Shown one piece after another: positions 32,288 through 42,722 of a DNA stretch of 64,000 nt; position 1 is the first letter of the stretch, and every line of letters starts with the position of its first letter. Position numbers and translations under genes: made by a program. Below the pieces are notes generated by a model. It saw only the letters and a list, made by a program, of their open reading frames with translations. It ran no database searches and was not told the origin of the DNA. Origin of the DNA: Colwellia sp. BRX10-3. Lineage in GTDB: Bacteria; Pseudomonadota; Gammaproteobacteria; Enterobacterales; Alteromonadaceae. The DNA lies in assembly GCF_014077505.1 (NCBI RefSeq), contig NZ_JACGWA010000002.1:310001-374000 (forward strand), given 5' to 3'.

Positions 32288-35194
32288 ATGCTCGATGTAA
32301 AAACTAATCAAGATATGTTGGAGTACTTCGAGGGTATCATTCACACGATGCGGGAACCCTCGATTATGTTGGATCAGGATTTAAGGGTGGTCACTGTAAG
32401 CAATTCCTTTTATAAACTTTTTAAGCTTAAGCCTGCAAATACTATCGGGCACTATATTTTTGAGCTAGCCAATAAGCAATTCAATATTTCCTTACTTCGA
32501 GATCTACTGGAAACCATCTTGCCACAAAAGCCCCATTGTGATGATTATTTAATTGAGCACGATTTTGCCATCATTGGTCGACGAATATTGCTGTTGAATG
32601 CTCGACAAATTGAACTAGCTGAAGCTAGAGAACATATTATTTTATTGGCCATCGAAGACATGACCGAGCACACAGACGAGTTAGATATTGTAAATGAAAA
32701 AAAAGATAAGCGGGCAGATGAATTAGTCATTGCGAACGAAGAAATAGCCTTTCAAAATGAAGAGAAAGATAAACGCGCAGATGAGTTAGATATCGCGAAC
32801 GAAGAAATAGCCTTTCAAAAAAAAGAAATAGATAAGCGCGCAGACGAGTTAGTCATTGCGAAAGAAGAAAAAGGTAAGCGCGCAGACGAGTTAGTCATTG
32901 CGAAAGAAGAAAAAGGTAAGCGCGCAGACGAGTTATTCATTGCGAACGAAGAAAAAGATAAGCGAGCAGATGAATTAATCATTGCGAACAAAGAACTTGC
33001 CTTTCAAAATAAAGAGAAAGATAAGCGCGCAGATGAATTAGATATCGCGAACGAAGAAAAAGATAAGCGCGCAGATGAATTAGACCTCGCGAACGAAAAA
33101 CTCGCCTTTCAAAACAAAGAGAAAGATAAGCGAGCAGATGAATTAATCATTGCGAACCATGAACTTGCCTTTCAAAATGAAGAGAAAGATAAGCGCGCAG
33201 ATGAGTTAGATATTGCTAACGAAGAAAAAGATAAGCGCGCAGATGAATTAGACATCGCGAACGAAAAACTCGCCTTTCAAAACCAAGAGAAAGATAAGCG
33301 AGCAGATGAATTAATCATTGCGAACACAGAGCTTGCCTTTCAAAACCAAGAGAAAGATAAGCGAGCAGATGAGTTGGCCCTTGCGAACACAGAGCTTGCC
33401 TTTCAAAACCAAGAGAAAGACAAGCGAGCAGATGAGTTAGTCATTGCCAATAAAGAGAAAGAGCTTCTTCTACATAAGTTAAAACGCGCTGCAAGTGTTT
33501 TCAGCCATGCCGATGAGGGCATCATGATAACCGATGCCACCGCTACTATTACTGAAGTCAACAGTACTTTCAGCAGCATTACTGGCTACACTTCTGAGGA
33601 AGTGCTGGGGAGAAACCCTAAAATACTTCAATCTGGGCGCCATTCGCCGACATTTTATGCTGAAATGTGGGATACGCTACTAACACAAGACCATTGGCGT
33701 GGTGAAATATGGAACCGCCGTAAAAATGGTGAAGTATTTCCCGTTATGCTCACTATCAGCGCTGTGAAAAATTCTGCTGGTTTCGTGCAGCACTACGTTT
33801 CATTATGTACTGACATTACAGCAATGAAGGCATACCAGGGGCAACTGGAGCATATTGCTCACTACGACGTACTGACCAACTTACCTAACCGTGTATTACT
33901 AGCAGACCGCCTAAACCACGCTATGGTACAGTGCAAACGTCGTAATCAGTCATTAGCGGTTGTCTTTATGGACTTAGATGGTTTCAAGGAAATAAATGAT
34001 AACCACGGGCACAGTGTGGGGGACGAGCTACTTGTTGCTGTGTCACAGCGGATGAAAAAAGCATTGCGTGAAGGTGATACTCTGGCGCGTATTGGTGGTG
34101 ATGAATTTATCGCAGTCATGGTAGATTTAGCGCACTCTGAGGAAACTCAGCCGGCACTTGAACGTCTTCTAAAAGCCGCTTCTACCCCTGTTGACTTGAA
34201 CTGTGGCGTGATGCAAGTATCAGCGAGCATTGGTGTGACACTTTATCCTCAAGACGACTCCGACGCTGACCAACTTATGCGTCATGCCGACCAAGCTATG
34301 TATGTTGCTAAGCAAGAAGGCAAAAACTGTTATCGCCTGTTTGATACCGTACGAGAGAATGCGAGTAAAACCCAATTAGAAAATATAGATGATATTCGTT
34401 TGGCAATGAAGCAATTTGAGTTTGTGCTTTATTATCAACCTAAGGTGAATATAAACACTGGCGAAGTAAAAGGTGTGGAAGCTTTAATCCGCTGGCAGCA
34501 CCCGCTGCGTGGTTTAGTTCAACCTTTAGATTTCTTACCGATAATCGAAGGTCATGCCATTAGTCTGGAGCTAGGGGAATGGGTCATCACTAGTGCATTG
34601 ATACAAATAAGTCAGTGGCAAAATATGGGAGTCAACCTACCTATCAGTGTCAACATTAGTGGTTATCAAATACAACAAGATAACTTCGCCACTCGCCTAG
34701 CAGCATTATTGGCAGCTCACCCTGAAGTGAACCCAAACAGTCTAGAATTAGAAATACTGGAAACCAGTGCATTACATGACATCAGCAAAGTCTCTGCAAC
34801 TATGAATGCATGCCATGAGCTAGGTGTACGATTTGCTTTAGATGACTTTGGTACAGGGTACTCTTCACTAACCCATCTAAGACGCTTACCAGCACAATTG
34901 ATTAAAATCGACCAGAGCTTCGTGCGCGACATGCTAGAAGATGCAGACGATTGCGCGATTGTTGAAAGTGTCATAGGACTCGCTAAAGCATTCCGACGCG
35001 ACGTGATTGCTGAAGGTGTAGAAACCATTACTCATGGAATAGCACTATTGCAAATGGGGTGTCAGTTGGCTCAAGGTTATGGCATTGCTCGTCCCATGCC
35101 AGCGGGTGATATACCTGAATGGATCACTCACTGGAAAACTGATATTCCTTGGCAAGCATTAGGGCTTGTTGAGGCTAATAAACTTGACTGCTGA
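32288..35194 (+). CDS. PAS-GGDEF-EAL cyclic-di-GMP protein with a KRADEL coiled coil
   Basis: This 968-residue protein both makes and degrades cyclic-di-GMP by family. Order: N-terminal PAS-like domain (about 1-125); a coiled coil of 14 tandem KRADEL repeats (about 137-395), with units of exactly 14 or 21 residues, thus whole heptads; a second PAS domain (about 400-510); GGDEF (about 530-690) with an intact GGDEF motif in IGGDEFI; EAL (about 705-950) with EALIRW, the DDFGTGYSSL loop and EGVE. Both catalytic motifs are intact, so dual activity is possible. No membrane segment is seen. The coding repeats make its length likely to vary between strains. Confidence 0.93.
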   Translation: MLDVKTNQDMLEYFEGIIHTMREPSIMLDQDLRVVTVSNSFYKLFKLKPANTIGHYIFELANKQFNISLLRDLLETILPQKPHCDDYLIEHDFAIIGRRILLLNARQIELAEAREHIILLAIEDMTEHTDELDIVNEKKDKRADELVIANEEIAFQNEEKDKRADELDIANEEIAFQKKEIDKRADELVIAKEEKGKRADELVIAKEEKGKRADELFIANEEKDKRADELIIANKELAFQNKEKDKRADELDIANEEKDKRADELDLANEKLAFQNKEKDKRADELIIANHELAFQNEEKDKRADELDIANEEKDKRADELDIANEKLAFQNQEKDKRADELIIANTELAFQNQEKDKRADELALANTELAFQNQEKDKRADELVIANKEKELLLHKLKRAASVFSHADEGIMITDATATITEVNSTFSSITGYTSEEVLGRNPKILQSGRHSPTFYAEMWDTLLTQDHWRGEIWNRRKNGEVFPVMLTISAVKNSAGFVQHYVSLCTDITAMKAYQGQLEHIAHYDVLTNLPNRVLLADRLNHAMVQCKRRNQSLAVVFMDLDGFKEINDNHGHSVGDELLVAVSQRMKKALREGDTLARIGGDEFIAVMVDLAHSEETQPALERLLKAASTPVDLNCGVMQVSASIGVTLYPQDDSDADQLMRHADQAMYVAKQEGKNCYRLFDTVRENASKTQLENIDDIRLAMKQFEFVLYYQPKVNINTGEVKGVEALIRWQHPLRGLVQPLDFLPIIEGHAISLELGEWVITSALIQISQWQNMGVNLPISVNISGYQIQQDNFATRLAALLAAHPEVNPNSLELEILETSALHDISKVSATMNACHELGVRFALDDFGTGYSSLTHLRRLPAQLIKIDQSFVRDMLEDADDCAIVESVIGLAKAFRRDVIAEGVETITHGIALLQMGCQLAQGYGIARPMPAGDIPEWITHWKTDIPWQALGLVEANKLDC
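32702..33455 (+). repeat. In-frame tandem repeat encoding heptad units (42 and 63 bp)
   Basis: At the DNA level, units built around the codons for EKDKRADELDIANE (42 bp) alternate with longer ones carrying an extra ELAFQN-type heptad (63 bp). There are 14 KRADEL copies. Unit lengths are multiples of 21 bp, so changes in number keep both reading frame and coiled-coil phase. Confidence 0.9.
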
Positions 35195-35271
35195 GTATTA
35201 GTGGTTCAGCAGTCAAGTATTACGTTAATTTTTCAGGCTAAAACTCCGCTTTTATTTCCAACTAAAATTAT

Positions 35272-35309
35272 ATTAAAGGCCTGAACACAATAGTGGGCAG
35301 GCCTTTTAA
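35272..35309. terminator. Bidirectional terminator between the GGDEF gene and uraA
   Basis: Arms ATTAAAGGCCTG and CAGGCCTTTTAAT surround a 14-nt loop. The stem is flanked by A/T tracts, so it ends the plus-strand GGDEF gene and the minus-strand uraA. Confidence 0.8.
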
Positions 35310-35328
35310 TTTGCAGCGGCTTTTAGCG

Positions 35329-36594
35329 TTAAGCCTTTGTTTCTTCTTTAGGTAAAAGTAAGTTTAACCCTATAGCGACTAGCGCACATAAGCTAATGCC
35401 TTGAATGCTAAAACCGCCTAAGTTTAATGCCATACCGCCAATCCCAAAAACTAATACCACGGCAAAAATAATGAAGTTTCTTGGCTGGTCAAAATCAACT
35501 TTCGCTTTCACTAAACTACCTAAGCCAACGCTGGCGATTAAACCAAATAAAAGCATCATAATACCGCCCATTACGGCACCGGGTATGGTATGCAGTAAAG
35601 CCCCCAGCTTACCAACAAAGGCCATAATAATCGCTGTACAAGCAGCCCAAGTCATAATTCTTGGATTAAACGCTTTGGTTAGCATTACCGCCCCGGTAAC
35701 TTCTGAGTAAGTGGTATTAGGTGGTCCACCTAACATTGATGCGGCAGTCGTCGCTATACCATCACCCAATAGCGTACGGTGTAAACCAGGCTTTTTAATG
35801 TAGTTTTTACCGGTTGCTGAGCCTATGGCTAAAATATCACCAATGTGTTCAATGGCTGGCGCAATGGCGATCGGCAACATGTATATAATGGCATGCCAAT
35901 TAAATTCAGGTGCGGTAAATTTAGGTACAGCAAACCAAGCGGCATTTTGTACTGGCGTAAAGTCGATAATACCGTGATAAAGCGATAAAAAATAACCGAC
36001 TACAATACCCGATAATATCGGCATTAATCGCATAAAGCCTTTACTGAAGGCTGATACTAACAAGGTAGTTAAAAGGGCAGGTAATGAAATAGTTAGGGCA
36101 AGTGACTGATCAATTAATTGCGCTGAACCATCACCGGTTCTACCTAAAGCCATATGAACGGCAACGGGAGCCAGTGATAAGCCAATCACCATTATAATAG
36201 GGCCAGTTACAATAGGAGGTAGGTACTTGCTAATAAAACCAACGCCACGAGCTTTAATCAAACCACTAAAACAAACATAAACAACGCCCACAACCGCTAG
36301 TGCACCCATTGTAGCCGGTATTCCCCACGTTTGAGTGCTGTACATAATAGGGGCAATAAAAACAAATGAAGAAGCTAAGAATACCGGAACTTGGCGTTTT
36401 GTTACCAGTTGGAATAACAAGGTACCTATACCTGCGGTACACAAAGCTACGTTAGGGTCTAGGCCAGTTAATAATGGCATTAATACTAAAGCGCCAAAAG
36501 CGACAAATAGCATTTGAGTACCGGTTAATACTTCTTTAATGAGTGATTGATTATTATGATCTAGGGTTTTTACTGGGTTATTTTCTGCTTTCAT
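35329..36594 (-). CDS. uraA: Uracil permease (NCS2 family)
   Basis: This 421-residue nucleobase/proton symporter imports uracil. It has about 14 membrane segments, the family signature GGPPNTTYSEVTGAV, and the substrate-site region with a conserved Glu in IAIAPAIEHIGDI. It follows upp on the same strand (93 bp gap), the usual upp-uraA pairing, so uptake is linked to conversion of uracil to UMP. Confidence 0.95.
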   Translation of the reverse strand: MKAENNPVKTLDHNNQSLIKEVLTGTQMLFVAFGALVLMPLLTGLDPNVALCTAGIGTLLFQLVTKRQVPVFLASSFVFIAPIMYSTQTWGIPATMGALAVVGVVYVCFSGLIKARGVGFISKYLPPIVTGPIIMVIGLSLAPVAVHMALGRTGDGSAQLIDQSLALTISLPALLTTLLVSAFSKGFMRLMPILSGIVVGYFLSLYHGIIDFTPVQNAAWFAVPKFTAPEFNWHAIIYMLPIAIAPAIEHIGDILAIGSATGKNYIKKPGLHRTLLGDGIATTAASMLGGPPNTTYSEVTGAVMLTKAFNPRIMTWAACTAIIMAFVGKLGALLHTIPGAVMGGIMMLLFGLIASVGLGSLVKAKVDFDQPRNFIIFAVVLVFGIGGMALNLGGFSIQGISLCALVAIGLNLLLPKEETKA

Positions 36595-36686
36595 ACTTTA
36601 CTCAATAAAACTGCCAGCAAGCCGGCAGTATAGTCAGGTTAAAACATTGAATTTTTTAGCTGTGTTAAAAGTAACAAGTACCAGAA

Positions 36687-37313
36687 TTACTTAGTGCCGA
36701 AAATTTTATCTCCAGCATCACCCAAGCCTGGCAATATATAGCCAGCGTCATCTAAGCGCTCATCGACAGAGGCGGTATAAAGCTCAACATCTGGGTGTGC
36801 TTTTTCTAATGCGGCAATACCTTCTGGCGCTGCAACTAAAACGAGTGCTTTAATATTTGTTGAGCCACGTTCTTTTAATAAGTCTATGGTTGCAACCATA
36901 GAGCCGCCAGTGGCAAGCATAGGGTCAATCACTAGTGCTAGTCGTTCTTCTATTTGACCCGCTAGTTTTTCAAAATAAAACACAGGCTCGAGTGTTTCTT
37001 CGTTACGGTACATGCCTACAACCGAGATACGAGCGCTAGGAATAAGTTCTAAAACGCCGTCCATCATGCCCAAACCCGCACGTAAAATAGGCACAACAGT
37101 AACTTTTTTACCTTTGATTTGTTCTACTTGAATTTCACCACTCCAACTATTGATAGTTTTAGTTTCTACTTCAAGGTTTTTAGTGGCTTCATAAGTTAAA
37201 AGGCAGCCAACTTCAGAGGCAAGTTCGCGAAAACGCTTAGTACTTATGTCGGCTTCTCGCATTATGCCGAGTTTGTGTTTAATTAGGGGATGCTTTACTT
37301 CAATTACGCTCAT
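36687..37313 (-). CDS. upp: Uracil phosphoribosyltransferase
   Basis: This 208-residue pyrimidine salvage enzyme makes UMP from uracil and PRPP. The PRPP-binding loop is [16 protein letters not shown], the N-terminal [17 protein letters not shown] is typical, and the C-terminal end [16 protein letters not shown] carries the uracil site. It is the first gene of upp-uraA. Confidence 0.97.
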   Translation of the reverse strand: MSVIEVKHPLIKHKLGIMREADISTKRFRELASEVGCLLTYEATKNLEVETKTINSWSGEIQVEQIKGKKVTVVPILRAGLGMMDGVLELIPSARISVVGMYRNEETLEPVFYFEKLAGQIEERLALVIDPMLATGGSMVATIDLLKERGSTNIKALVLVAAPEGIAALEKAHPDVELYTASVDERLDDAGYILPGLGDAGDKIFGTK

Positions 37314-37434
37314 TGCTTTGCTCCAAAACTTGCTGAAAAACTATTTTTTATATTATACCCAAACCACTTTCAAATGCTCGTTTGAGTGATAAATAATGAT
37401 GATTTAAGTACAGTTTTTATTCGTCAGAGAGATC

Positions 37435-37477
37435 ATAGCTCACACGACTTTGTAAACAAGATAGTTGCGTGAGCTAT
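37435..37477. repeat. Inverted repeat upstream of upp
   Basis: Arms ATAGCTCAC and GTGAGCTAT are separated by about 25 bp, lying about 120 bp before the upp start. There is no U tract. It may be an RNA structure in the leader or a protein site. The role is unknown. Confidence 0.5.
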
Positions 37478-37711
37478 CGCCACTTCCTATCAATAATATT
37501 AACCTTGTTTATATTGCTTTCAAGCATTTTTATTTAAGTAAGAGTGTTCATATTGGTTTTACCGATTAAAGGTGATTGATGGATTCAATGAGAGAACCCA
37601 TGGGTATTAATAACCAAAATCCTTTTGCTTAGGATAATATCGTTTGGCTGATACAGCTTATTGATAAACAAAATATTGTTGTGCTGTTTTATCTTTACAC
37701 AACAATCAAGT

Positions 37712-38488
37712 ATGCTTAAATTATCGGCGTTAATTAAAGCAGTTGTTAAATTCATGGTCACTCAATCATTATTATGGCAATCGGAGCAGCAGTCATCAGA
37801 CTTTGCTGAACTTTGTAATGCCCTTTATGAACGAGAGTTAATGACCCTAGCCCGCAATGAATATTCAGCGTTAGCAGGCTTGCAAAGCCGTATTAAAAGC
37901 TTACCTCATTATGTTAAACGCACAGCTTTTGCGTTATTAAATGCCCAAACGCCGCTTGAGTTAGATATTCAAAATGCCAGTTGGTCAGCAAAGCAAGTCA
38001 GTACTCTCCCATCAATAAGCCAATTGTCGGCTTACGATGAAAATGTTATTGCTTGGTATAAAAGCCATCCTTTAGTTCATGGCTTAGTAGTACCTATCGG
38101 GTTAAATAGTCATATTGTGCTTGATAGTATCGACCGAATTGATTTAGAAAAACAACGCTTTCGCACCAACGTTTATGGCTGGTTTTCTTTAGCAGATAAT
38201 GTAACGCCAAGCGGCGCAAGTAATGCTGCTAAGAGTGAAGATAAGTGTGGAATACAGAGTGAAATAAAGAATGGAATAAAGAGTGAGGCAGAAAGCGAAG
38301 TAAATCACCGCACAGCTAATTTACTCAAGCCAACAAAACAAATAATGACAGCAGCATGTGCAGGCCATTGCTGGCAAAATAGCAGAAAATTACAACCGAT
38401 ACTGCCATCGTTACGCGAGTTGCTTCTATCATGTACAATTAACTGGCGTAATTTCAAACAACCAAGGGTAAATTTGCCTGACAATTGA
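37712..38488 (+). CDS. Conserved hypothetical protein upstream of ftsB
   Basis: I do not recognise this family. The protein (258 residues from the ATG at 37712; a TTG at 37661 would add 17, and an ATG at 37754 would drop 14) has an N-terminal helical region and a compact core ending in a motif HPLVHGLVVPIGLN with IDRIDLEKQRFRTNVYGWF. A low-complexity Lys/Glu/Ser/Ala segment (about 185-215) follows, then a basic C-terminus. No signal peptide or membrane helix is certain. It is directly before ftsB (90 bp) and may be co-transcribed. It looks restricted to this group of bacteria. Confidence 0.55.
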   Translation: MLKLSALIKAVVKFMVTQSLLWQSEQQSSDFAELCNALYERELMTLARNEYSALAGLQSRIKSLPHYVKRTAFALLNAQTPLELDIQNASWSAKQVSTLPSISQLSAYDENVIAWYKSHPLVHGLVVPIGLNSHIVLDSIDRIDLEKQRFRTNVYGWFSLADNVTPSGASNAAKSEDKCGIQSEIKNGIKSEAESEVNHRTANLLKPTKQIMTAACAGHCWQNSRKLQPILPSLRELLLSCTINWRNFKQPRVNLPDN

Positions 38489-38577
38489 TTTTAAATCTTG
38501 TTGGGTGTTTACAGCAGGCGGTACGCATTTATAATAGCGTATCAATAACCATCTTCGATATCGACTTTAGATACTTT

Positions 38578-38883
38578 ATGCGGCTGATCACGGCACTTTT
38601 ACTACTTTTTCTTGTACTTTTGCAATACCGACTTTGGTTTGGTAAAAACAGTGTGCCTGATTATCTAGCATTAGAAGAAGAAGTTACTAGGCAATTAGCT
38701 AATAATAATAAGCTAAAGCAACGTAATAAATTACTTTATGCCGATACTGACGATTTGAAATCTGGCACTGAAGCTATTGAAGAACGTGCGCGCCATGAAT
38801 TAGGTATGATCAAAGAGGGTGAAACATTTTTCCGCGTTATCCCTAATGATAAAGATGCCGAAAAGAAGGAACGATTGCGATAA
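38578..38883 (+). CDS. ftsB: Cell division protein FtsB
   Basis: This 101-residue bitopic protein of the divisome links FtsL and FtsQ. It has one N-terminal membrane helix (MRLITALLLLFLVLLQYRLW), a coiled coil (LEEEVTRQLANNNKLKQRN) and a C-terminal domain with EERARHELGMIKEGETFFRV. The start at 38578 is preferred over a longer in-frame ATG at 38485 because it places the membrane helix at the N-terminus. Its stop overlaps the ispD start (TAATG). Confidence 0.93.
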   Translation: MRLITALLLLFLVLLQYRLWFGKNSVPDYLALEEEVTRQLANNNKLKQRNKLLYADTDDLKSGTEAIEERARHELGMIKEGETFFRVIPNDKDAEKKERLR

Positions 38884-39611
38884 TGAACAACTCAACAGGG
38901 CATTTTACCGTAGTAGTGCCTGCAGCCGGTGTTGGAAAACGCATGCGTTCGTCTTGTCCAAAACAATATTTAACTATTGATAATATAACCATTTTAGAAC
39001 ATACGGTTCAGCGTTTACTCAGCCATGATGCAATTTCTCATGTCATTATTGCCTTAGGTGAAAATGATGAATACTTTCCCAGTACCTCGCTAGCGAATAA
39101 TCCCAATATTAGCTGTGTTGTTGGCGGAAAAGAACGTGTTGATTCGGTGCTTTCAGGTTTGAAACAGTTAAATGCGCTGCAGCATCAATGGGTTTTGGTT
39201 CACGATTCAGCAAGGCCTTGTGTTCGTCACCAAGATTTAACGCGGTTAATAAACTACTGTCTTGAAAATGATCATGGCGGCCTATTAGCAACCCCCGTTC
39301 GCGATACTATGAAGCAAGCAAATACTGCTCAACTAGTAACAGTCACTTTAGAGCGCAGCCAAATGTGGCATGCACTTACACCACAAATGTATAAAACGAA
39401 TGAACTAACCTCAGCTATTACATCAGCTTTAGCAAGCGGTATAAGCATTACGGATGAATCATCAGCGATGGAAGCTTTGGGTTATGCAAGTGGCTTGGTA
39501 AGTGGCAGCAGTGACAATATAAAAATTACTCAACCAGAAGATTTGTTTTTAGCTGAGTTTATTCTTAATCAACAAATAAATAATTTACCATCAGAGGCAG
39601 TATGCGAATAG
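38883..39611 (+). CDS. ispD: 2-C-methyl-D-erythritol 4-phosphate cytidylyltransferase
   Basis: This enzyme is the third step of the MEP pathway to isoprenoids, adding CMP to methylerythritol phosphate. In 242 residues it has the nucleotide-binding loop [20 protein letters not shown], the [14 protein letters not shown] block, VHDSARPCV and the C-terminal [12 protein letters not shown]. It overlaps ftsB (TAATG) and the next gene by 10 bp, so the ftsB-ispD-ispF/truD genes are translationally coupled. Confidence 0.96.
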   Translation: MNNSTGHFTVVVPAAGVGKRMRSSCPKQYLTIDNITILEHTVQRLLSHDAISHVIIALGENDEYFPSTSLANNPNISCVVGGKERVDSVLSGLKQLNALQHQWVLVHDSARPCVRHQDLTRLINYCLENDHGGLLATPVRDTMKQANTAQLVTVTLERSQMWHALTPQMYKTNELTSAITSALASGISITDESSAMEALGYASGLVSGSSDNIKITQPEDLFLAEFILNQQINNLPSEAVCE

Positions 39612-41290
39612 GTCACGGGTTTGACGTTCATAAGTTTGGCGGCGTGGGGCCAGTATTTTTAGCTGGTGTTGCTATTCCTCACGAATTTGGTTTTATTGCT
39701 CATTCTGACGGTGATGTTGCTATTCATGCTCTATGTGACGCAATTTTAGGGGCATTATGTTTAGCCGATATTGGTAACCACTTTCCCGATACTGACGGCC
39801 AATACGAAAATATTTCTAGTCGAATTTTATTACGCCATGTGGTTGGCTTAATGCAAGACAAAGGTTACTGCTTAGGTAATGCGGATATTACTGTTTGCGC
39901 GCAAGCGCCTAAAATATCACCTCACCTGCTAGCTATGCGTGAATGTTTAGCACAAGACTTACAAGCAGATATTGAACAAGTTAATGTTAAAGCAACCACT
40001 ACTGAAAAATTAGGTTATGTTGGCCGAAAAGAAGGCGTGTCGGTACATGCCGTAGTGTTATTAATGAAAGCTGAAAATAACAGCAAGTTTACAACAACTG
40101 CCGAACCGATTAATCAAAGCAAAGAAAAAGACAAAGAAATAGTCCAAGCCAAAGTTGAAGAGGCTGAGCAAAACCAATCACCATTACCTAAATTTTCTTA
40201 TTTATATGGCAAACCAAAGTCGACTGGTTTGTTGCGTCGCCATCGTTCAGACTTTAAAGTTTTTGAACAAATCCCCTTTGAACCTTGTGGTGAAGGTGAA
40301 CATCTTTTTATTCATATTCGAAAAACTGGCGCCAATACCGCTTTTGTTGCCAAGCAATTAGCGCAATATTTTTCCGTAAAAGAATCGTTAGTTTCCTATG
40401 CAGGTTTAAAAGATCGATTTGCTGTAACTGAACAATGGTTTGGTGTGCATGTGCCCGGCAAGCAAAGTTACGACTTAAGTGACTTAAACATCGAAGGTGT
40501 TGAAGTACTAGCGTCGAAACGCCATAACAAAAAATTGCGTATTGGTGGTTTAGACGGTAATCGTTTTGAAATTACTTTACGTGATGTGACAGATATTGAC
40601 GAGCTGGTAAGACGTTGGCACGTGGTGAGTAATTTTGGCGTACCGAACTACTTTGGTGAGCAACGCTTTGGTATTAATGGCGGTAACATTGAAAAAGCCT
40701 TGGGTTTATTCTCCGGCCAAAAAGTTAAAGATAAGAAAAAGCGTGGCATGTATTTATCAGCAGCTCGCTCATTAATTTTCAACCAAATGATTAGCGAACG
40801 TATTGAGCAACAAACATTTGATAGCTTAGTGAATGGCGATGTATTGATGTTAGCGGGTACGCAGTCAGTATTTCTCGCCGATGTTATGGATGAAAGTTTA
40901 ACATCTCGACTGGTAGAGCATGATCTAGATATAACTGCGCCAATGTGGGGCGCAGGTGAGTTAATGACAACCGGCGATGCGCGTGCTTTTGAGCAAAGTA
41001 TTGCTGAAGGGCAACAAGCATTTTGTGAGGGCTTACCGCGTTTTGGCTTAAAACAAGAACGCCGTCGTATCCGCTTAAATATTAAAAACACTGACATTAC
41101 AGTAGATAACGACGTGGTAACCTTATCATTTTTCTTACCCTCAGGCGCTTATGCCACCACTATTATGCGTGAATTAATAGATTACAAAGACATGACAGAA
41201 CGTGTTGATATTGGGGCAACTAGGCACTCAGCAGATACAAATAAAACGGTTATTAACACAGTCGACAATAATACGGAGCTAAAAAGCTAA
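39602..41290 (+). CDS. ispF-truD: IspF-TruD fusion: ME-cPP synthase and tRNA pseudouridine(13) synthase
   Basis: A single frame of 562 residues contains two complete enzymes. Residues 1-160 are IspF (fifth MEP-pathway step), with zinc-site [26 protein letters not shown], and [16 protein letters not shown] charged linker (about 160-190, [18 protein letters not shown]) leads to TruD (about 190-545), with [13 protein letters not shown], catalytic [28 protein letters not shown] and GELMTTGDA. In most relatives these are adjacent separate genes. No stop or frameshift separates them here, so the product should be bifunctional. It starts within the ispD end and is followed directly by surE. Confidence 0.9.
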   Translation: MRIGHGFDVHKFGGVGPVFLAGVAIPHEFGFIAHSDGDVAIHALCDAILGALCLADIGNHFPDTDGQYENISSRILLRHVVGLMQDKGYCLGNADITVCAQAPKISPHLLAMRECLAQDLQADIEQVNVKATTTEKLGYVGRKEGVSVHAVVLLMKAENNSKFTTTAEPINQSKEKDKEIVQAKVEEAEQNQSPLPKFSYLYGKPKSTGLLRRHRSDFKVFEQIPFEPCGEGEHLFIHIRKTGANTAFVAKQLAQYFSVKESLVSYAGLKDRFAVTEQWFGVHVPGKQSYDLSDLNIEGVEVLASKRHNKKLRIGGLDGNRFEITLRDVTDIDELVRRWHVVSNFGVPNYFGEQRFGINGGNIEKALGLFSGQKVKDKKKRGMYLSAARSLIFNQMISERIEQQTFDSLVNGDVLMLAGTQSVFLADVMDESLTSRLVEHDLDITAPMWGAGELMTTGDARAFEQSIAEGQQAFCEGLPRFGLKQERRRIRLNIKNTDITVDNDVVTLSFFLPSGAYATTIMRELIDYKDMTERVDIGATRHSADTNKTVINTVDNNTELKS

Positions 41291-41292
41291 GC

Positions 41293-42045
41293 ATGAGAAT
41301 ATTACTGAGTAATGATGACGGTGTTAATGCTGATGGCATTAAAGTACTTTTTGACGAGCTAGTAAAAGTGTTTGACGTAACCGTAATAGCCCCAGATAGA
41401 AATTGTAGCGGCGCAAGTAACTCGTTAACGCTATTAAATCCATTACGCGCGCACACATTAGAAAATGGTTTTATTTCTGTCAATGGCACGCCAACTGATG
41501 CGGTGCACTTAGGCGCAGCCCAGTTGATGGATCCAAAACCTGATTTAGTGGTGGCTGGTATAAATCACGGCGCTAATTTAGGTGATGATACTATATACTC
41601 TGGCACGGTAGCGGCCGCAACAGAAGGTCGCCATTTAGGTATGCCCGCCATAGCAGTGTCGTTAGTATCTTCTGACCCAAAACACTTCCAAACAGCAGCC
41701 GTGGTTACCGCCAAGTTTATTGAACGCTTGTTGTTGCACCCGTTGCCGAGTGATCAAATTATTAATATTAATGTGCCTGATGTGCCACTAGATGAATTAA
41801 AAGGTATTCAGGTAACTCGATTAGGTAATCGCCATAAAGCAGAAACGATGAAAAAGGTGAAAGATCCTTGGCAACGTGATATTTATTGGTATGGCCCATT
41901 AGGACAAGAACTTGATGCTGGCGTTGGCACTGATTTTCACGCTGTAGCTAATGGCTATGCATCAATTACCCCGTTAACAATAGACATGACCGCTTATAAA
42001 AGCATGTCTCAAATGACAGAATGGATTAATGAACTTTCAATATGA
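41293..42045 (+). CDS. surE: 5'/3'-nucleotidase SurE
   Basis: This metal-dependent phosphatase is linked to stationary-phase survival and acts on nucleoside monophosphates. The N-terminus [16 protein letters not shown] has the conserved DD and [22 protein letters not shown]-type ([18 protein letters not shown]) and the C-terminal block follow. The 250-residue length is standard. It starts 2 bp after the fusion gene stop and overlaps pcm. Confidence 0.97.
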   Translation: MRILLSNDDGVNADGIKVLFDELVKVFDVTVIAPDRNCSGASNSLTLLNPLRAHTLENGFISVNGTPTDAVHLGAAQLMDPKPDLVVAGINHGANLGDDTIYSGTVAAATEGRHLGMPAIAVSLVSSDPKHFQTAAVVTAKFIERLLLHPLPSDQIININVPDVPLDELKGIQVTRLGNRHKAETMKKVKDPWQRDIYWYGPLGQELDAGVGTDFHAVANGYASITPLTIDMTAYKSMSQMTEWINELSI

Positions 42046-42719
42046 AACTAAGTAATATCAATGCCAGAGTAGGCAGTAATATCGGCGGGAAGTCGAGTCG
42101 AAGTGGAGAATTACTGGCGCAAAAATTACTGGTTGAAGGCATCAAAAATCAACAAGTATTAGGCGCTATTGCACGCTCTCCTCGCCATATATTTGTGCCT
42201 GAAATTTTAGCGCATAAAGCTTATGACAATACGGCGCTGCCGATTGGCCAAGGGCAAACTATTTCACAACCCTATATTGTGGCAAAAATGTCAGAGTTGT
42301 TACTTGCTGATGGTGTGCCTGACAGTATTCTAGAAATAGGTACGGGTTCAGGTTATCAAACCTCTATTTTGGCGCAGTTAACGCCTAAAGTGTTTTCTGT
42401 TGAGCGTATAAAATCACTGCAATGGCAAGCAAAACGAAGATTGCGCAGCATGGACTTACATAATATTTCAATGAAGCATGGCGATGGCTGGCAAGGCTGG
42501 CAGAGCAAAGCTCCGTTTCAAGCCATTATAGTAACTGCTGCACCTACTGAGGTACCTGCAGCATTATTAGAGCAGCTTGCAGACGGTGGCCGCTTGATTA
42601 TTCCGGTTGGTGAGCAAAGCCAAATTTTGAAATTAATTACCCGCCATGGTGATGAATTTAAAGAACAGCAAATTGAAGCTGTTCGTTTCGTTCCACTTGT
42701 TCCAGGCGCTTTAGGATAA
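42042..42719 (+). CDS. pcm: Protein-L-isoaspartate O-methyltransferase
   Basis: This enzyme repairs isoaspartyl damage in aged proteins with S-adenosylmethionine. In 225 residues it has [30 protein letters not shown], and the SAM motif [15 protein letters not shown]. The start ATGA overlaps the surE stop, so the two are coupled. surE-pcm-nlpD-rpoS is a conserved stationary-phase group. Confidence 0.97.
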   Translation: MKLSNINARVGSNIGGKSSRSGELLAQKLLVEGIKNQQVLGAIARSPRHIFVPEILAHKAYDNTALPIGQGQTISQPYIVAKMSELLLADGVPDSILEIGTGSGYQTSILAQLTPKVFSVERIKSLQWQAKRRLRSMDLHNISMKHGDGWQGWQSKAPFQAIIVTAAPTEVPAALLEQLADGGRLIIPVGEQSQILKLITRHGDEFKEQQIEAVRFVPLVPGALG

Positions 42720-42722
42720 TTT

